From contig LR746277.1 of the NCBI GenBank assembly GCA_902729315.2, positions 1,617,001 to 1,681,000 of the forward strand: a stretch of 64,000 nt of DNA, given 5' to 3'. Below the pieces are notes generated by a model that saw nothing but the letters and a program-made list of their open reading frames with translations, searched no databases and was not told the origin of the DNA. Within the stretch, counting starts at the first letter, position 1, and each line of letters opens with the position of its first letter. Both the position numbers and the translations under genes were made by a program. This stretch comes from Spirodela intermedia. Taxonomy: Eukaryota; Streptophyta; Magnoliopsida; Alismatales; Araceae. Below are positions 59,330 through 64,000 of the stretch, piece after piece.

Positions 59330-60200
59330 ACTATTAAAGCTAGATTTTTGTGTTTTAATTAGTTTTATTATTTCATTTTATTTTGTTAACTTGCAGAATA
59401 AATATAAGATATATTGTTAATTTTAAAAGTCTGAAGTTAAAATACTTAGCGTAATTTTTTATTATTAAAATAAAAAATAATAAAACATAAAAAAAATCTT
59501 CTGCCCACTCGCAAGCCAGTACTCGACAACTGACTTAGAGGGGTGCTACGATCAAGCAAGTAGACCCAAACTGAGGGAGCCATGAGCTGTGCTTGAGTGG
59601 TGAAAGCCTCGCTCTACGCACATGTCCATCACTACTCTTCCACATCCCGATGGCCAACTAGTCATGGGGAAAGGAGTGCCTGTACACACGTGCGCGCGTG
59701 AGGGTGGACCACCTTTTTGCCTTCTCTTAAGATGGTCTTGGGTATTATTTTATTTCAAGATAAGGGATCTCTATTGAGAGAACGTAGCTTTAGTTTATAT
59801 TCAGCACATGTGCCTGAAATATTTTCGACGTGGGACTAAATGTTTTCATCTATTTCAACGCAGCCATCTAGAGCACGATGTAATCTAACAATATGCAATG
59901 AGCCACATCATCCAATTAACCGGATCTTGTAGTTGACAAAGTGTCACGAAACAAGATGTGTAAGGTGATCTATTGGCGGTTCACGAATCTGATGCTGCTC
60001 AGCATGCACATGGCCTTAAAGGCTGATCTGACGGCTAAGGAGTTACCACAGTACCAAGAACTTAAGTTCTCGGTCAATAGTAGTTCATGGTGGGTTGATC
60101 TTGCGTCGTTCAACGTGCCATGTGACCAAGTAGATATGATCTAGCGACTCCTGAAATGCCACAATATTAGGAACTTAAGTTCTAGCACGTATCAACTCTT
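59330..60200 (+). repeat. direct repeat R1 (about 860 bp)
   Basis: Colinear with 61330-62200. Shared blocks are TTAAAGCTAGATTTTTGTGT, GACTTAGAGGGG, GGGATCTCTATTGAGAGA and GAACTTAAGTTCT. The divergence shows it is not recent. The short frame 59941-60144 is broken in R2 and is not a gene. Confidence 0.88.
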
Positions 60201-61329
60201 TGGTGTGGCACGACCAGACAAAGTCAAGCCACCACACTAGTGTCTCTAGTTGCCCAGGAGGCAGACTAAATTGGGCAACGATTTATTTCATGTTTTAATC
60301 ATTTACTTACCTACTTTTGTCATTTATCTATATTTTATGGTAAGTTCTTTCCATTTCATGCATGTTTTGATTGAAATGGGTAAAACTAATTCAAAACTTC
60401 ATGAATGATCTTTGTTCTTCTTTTGAATCCTCTAAAATTCATCTCAGATCAAGCTAAGATCATTTTTAACTTATTTTCTATTGATTTTCGCAATCAAATC
60501 TCGACATATTCACATTTTCAGCATTCTACGAATAATAAGTATTTTTCTATTTTTGAATGCAAAATCACCAAGATTAAAGGCTGATTAATGAGTGTTCAAT
60601 GATTAAAAACAAGCTGGAGACATTCATGGCTGACCTCATGTCATGTGTGTGACTGTATTTCTCTTTCTTCATTTTCATCTTATTTCTCTCTTCTATCTCT
60701 CTCGTGAGAGCTCTCTCTTCTCTCTTTTTCTCCTTCCTTTCTCCGCTTTCCTTTCTTTATTCTTCTCACCTCACTGCTTCTATTTTATTATTTTTATTAA
60801 GTATTAATAAAATACTAAAATTTCTTTATATATAAATTAAATTATTTTTTTTGACGGATTAATCAAGCTCCCTATACTTGACTTGAGACTTACTTCTATA
60901 CTAATATTTTATCAAGTGTTAGTTATAAATATTATTAGATAATGTGTATTTAAACACAATGACAAGTGCACATCAAGTACATGAATCTAGAAGAGAAGGT
61001 TGAAGATAGTTTAAAAACTTGAGTAAACTTTTGATCATTTAATTAGTGATTTCTAAAAATGAAAAATGTTGAATTTCATGTATTGAAAAGAATGAAAGTT
61101 GAGATAAATATTTCTGTAATAGCTCATTGGGATATAGAATTATTTTTTTTGTTTTTGATCTTATAGGTAATTATTTTGAATCACATGAATATCTGAATAT
61201 TTATTTAAATACTATCTCTAGTGGAAAAATGAGAAAATAAATAATTCATGTAAAATAATTAATAAATAATTTTAACTTTGTAAGTCTTTTGTTTATTACT
61301 AGGGACTAGCAAAATTCAAAATTGGGGAT
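60201..61329. other. spacer between repeats R1 and R2, no gene seen
   Basis: AT-rich, with a pyrimidine-rich patch (TCTCTCTTCT) around 60660-60780. No coding region is recognised. Confidence 0.6.
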
Positions 61330-62200
61330 ATTTTTTAAAGCTAGATTTTTGTGTTTTAATTAATTTTATTATTTTATTTTTATGTGTTAGCTTGCATAAT
61401 AAATACAGAAATATATTTTTAATTTTAAAAGTTTGAAGTTAAAATACTTAGCATAATTTTTTATTATTTAGAAAAATAAAATATAAAAATATAAAAATAT
61501 CACTGCCCACTAGCAAGTCGGCACTCGACAATTGACTTAGAGGGGCACTATGGTCGAGTGGGTAGATCCAAATCGAAGAGAGCCACGAGTTGGGCTCGAG
61601 AGGCAAATGACTTGCTTCATGTATGTGTGCATTACTCCCCTGCCATGTCTTGGTGGTCAACTAATCATGGAGCAAGGAGGGTTGTACACAAGTGTGCACG
61701 CGAGGGTAGATGACCTTTTAACCTTTTCCCAAGATAGTTTTGGGCATTATTTTATTTTAGGAGAAGGGATCTCTATTGAGAGACCGTAACTTTGATTTAT
61801 ATTCAGCTTAATCATCGAATTTTTTTCGATATGGGACTAAAGTTTCTCATGTGTTTCCAAACAACCATGTAGAGCGCGGTGTGATCTAATAGTGCTCAAT
61901 GAGCCATGCCATCAAATAAGTTAGATCATGTGGCTGATGAACTGCCACCATCCCAGAAGCATTAAACAATCCATCGGCGGTTTGCGAATTCGACGTCACT
62001 CAACACATACGTGACCATAAACGATGATCTAACTGCAAGGGAACCACCATAGTACTAGGGACAAGTTCTCGATCAATAATAGTTTGTGATGAGTTAATCT
62101 TGCATTGCTCAGTGCATCACATGACCAAGCACACTTGATCTAGTTGCTCACAAAGCGCCACGATACCAAGAACTTAAGTTCTCACATGTATCACTATCAT
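61330..62200 (+). repeat. direct repeat R2 (about 860 bp)
   Basis: The second member of the pair, ending with ATACCAAGAACTTAAGTTCT near 62182. Adjacent 62200-62660 is an inverted partial copy of the same family. Confidence 0.88.
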
Positions 62201-62660
62201 GGATATAAAGACAAGAATTAATTATTACATGGTAAAATAAATATTATCGATTATCTTTAAAATCTTGATGACAATCGTGAATATAGAATCTGTTCATCCT
62301 CCTTTCGCATGATCAACATCTTTGACGATTGTCGAGCTTGTTCCGTCCTCCCTTGACTACACTCAAGGCCTTCAACAAGTGGTCAGCTCTTTCCTTCTCT
62401 CCCGCAAACGACAGTGCTAGCATGGTTATGGCTCCCTTCGGTCTTGGTCCACTCGCTCGAGTACATCTCCGTTCTAGATTAGTTGTTGAGTGTTAGTAAG
62501 CAGTGATATTTTTTATTATATTTTTAAAAATAAAAAAATATGTTGTCTTTAAACTTCATACTTCTAAAATTAACAATATATTACTATATTTAATTTGAAA
62601 GTAACATACAAAAATAAAATAATAAAAATTATTTAAGTATAAATAATCTAGCTTTAATAG
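62200..62660 (-). repeat. inverted partial copy R3
   Basis: Read on the minus strand from 62660 it begins CTATTAAAGCTAGATT, as R1 does, and continues through the same TTTAAAATTAACAATATA-type stretch. R1 and R3 therefore form inverted ends about 3.3 kb apart. Confidence 0.78.
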
Positions 62661-64000
62661 GAGTGAAGTTAGGTAGAACAGACAACTTCAAATTGTGATT
62701 GTGAGGTACACATTGATGATTGATTAAACTAGTTCACTCAAAAAGAAACCCACTGCAAAATAAAACTAGGCATCTAGAAAAAGGAAAAAGACAATATTGG
62801 AATCTTTTAGAGAAATTCAACTTAAAAAAGCTTGGGTCCCTTAACAAAAATAATGATCTTCTATTTCAGGAGTATCTTTAGTATGCAAAAGGACCAAGGT
62901 ACATGCACATTAGGTGTTCATGGTATTTGAGTCAAGGAGGGGACTATTTATAAGAGGGGAGGGGAAGTGACCTTTAAGGACAATATGAAAGGAAACATTA
63001 TTTGGTATGGAAACATGCCCTTAGGTTGTCATATTTTTAATTGAAAATGTTGTGATAGTAAAGGACTCATTACATAGTTTAATAGATATCAATCAATTGG
63101 GCGATAGTAAAAATAAAGTTTAATTTAAAAGCAATTCGTTTCCTTGAGAAATGCTTACTAATCACCACATCTTCATTGCACTTAGAAAAGGAAATGCTAT
63201 GTTATTCAACATTATTAATGTCTAAATTAAAATCTGTGGTTAGTAGTTACAAAATTAACCACACAACTATGACATAAAAATTACAATGAAATATGATCAA
63301 ATACTATTATAATTAATCAAGATCTAAATATTTACATCAAAATGATTTTATTAAAGAAAATATATTTTTAAGGCCTAGATTGACACATTGTTGAAGATCT
63401 CTAAGATGAACAACATGTTTAAACATGTCAAACAAGAATTAATGTGTTGATACCCTTAGTTTTGATATTACAAGATGAAAATTTTATTTATTGAATATTG
63501 AGAGTCATTTATATATGTCACAAATTTATATAAAATATTCAATGTGTTCAATGTGATATCATATGAGTTATATTTATTGATTTTGTAATCTTATGACTAA
63601 TGAACAAATCTAATGTGTTAATCCTTTAGATCTAAAGAATCTTTGTGATAGAAACACCTAATCATTGATCAAATATCTATCAAGGAATTGATATTTAATA
63701 AATGATATATAGATGGTTAAATTGGCATAAGTAACACATGATCATGATATTATTTCTCTCTATACATTTAAACTAACCTTGAATGCACATATAGTCTTCC
63801 TAAATGGACTTAGACAGTTCTAATGTGGATATATCATCAAAAGAGTTTGAAAAATAATTGGCACAAATAAGTCTCAAACTGAGCATCTAGATGATGACAT
63901 GTCATCAATTTACATGGGTATAAACTTGGTTCAGTTCTCAATAAGAAAAAAATCATCATTAAGTAAGGAAGGTTCAATTAAAATTTTAATTCAAACAGAC
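62661..64000. other. AT-rich right flank, no gene seen
   Basis: Short frames only; no RNA gene, domain or intact element is recognised. Confidence 0.6.

Noticed and set aside
59941-60144. 67-codon frame in repeat R1
   Set aside because: The corresponding part of R2 is disrupted, so the frame is not maintained.

Overview
This is plant nuclear DNA: multi-exon genes with GT-AG introns, a Ty3/gypsy chromovirus, many (GA)n, (CA)n and (TA)n microsatellites, and AT-rich intergenic sequence. The single-exon glycosyltransferase genes are very GC-rich against that AT-rich background, which suggests a monocot, possibly a commelinid. The taxon is inferred from composition and cannot be proved from this window.

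Layout. (1) 1-1.9 kb: two weak candidate terminal exons facing each other. (2) 1.94-22.9 kb, minus strand: one complete 16-exon gene for the nucleolar 60S ribosome-assembly factor NOC1/MAK21 (CEBPZ in animals, SLOW WALKER2 in Arabidopsis). I rebuilt every exon by splice phase; they join into 1,029 codons, with a telo-box just upstream of the start. (3) About 23.5-46.6 kb: an old direct segmental duplication. Copy A is about 23.5-34.05 kb and copy B about 35.7-46.55 kb. Each carries one intronless UGT84-type UDP-glucosyltransferase gene on the minus strand (31.3-32.8 and 44.0-45.5 kb). Copy B also holds a truncated four-exon RING-CH (MARCH-like) gene fragment (37.6-38.5 kb) and a degenerate chromodomain LTR retrotransposon (38,976-43,774) with an exact 5-bp target-site duplication. 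(4) 46.6-52.1 kb: AT-rich, apparently gene-free, with a 535-bp imperfect GA tract. (5) 52.3 kb, plus strand: a small secreted-peptide gene ending in an SGPSPGDGH motif, like PIP/PIPL and CEP signalling peptides. (6) 52.6-64 kb: AT-rich and gene-poor, with a cluster of related direct and inverted repeats at 57.6-62.7 kb.

How it fits together. NOC1 is a housekeeping ribosome-biogenesis gene with no evident link to its neighbours. The two UGTs are tandem paralogues. Their central 1.27 kb is almost identical while both gene ends and the flanks have diverged, which points to gene conversion. Their proximal upstream sequences also differ, so the same enzyme core may be expressed differently from the two loci. 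The RING-CH fragment and retrotransposon are later additions to copy B. The peptide gene stands alone, with a TATA box, a G-box and a W-box-like site upstream.
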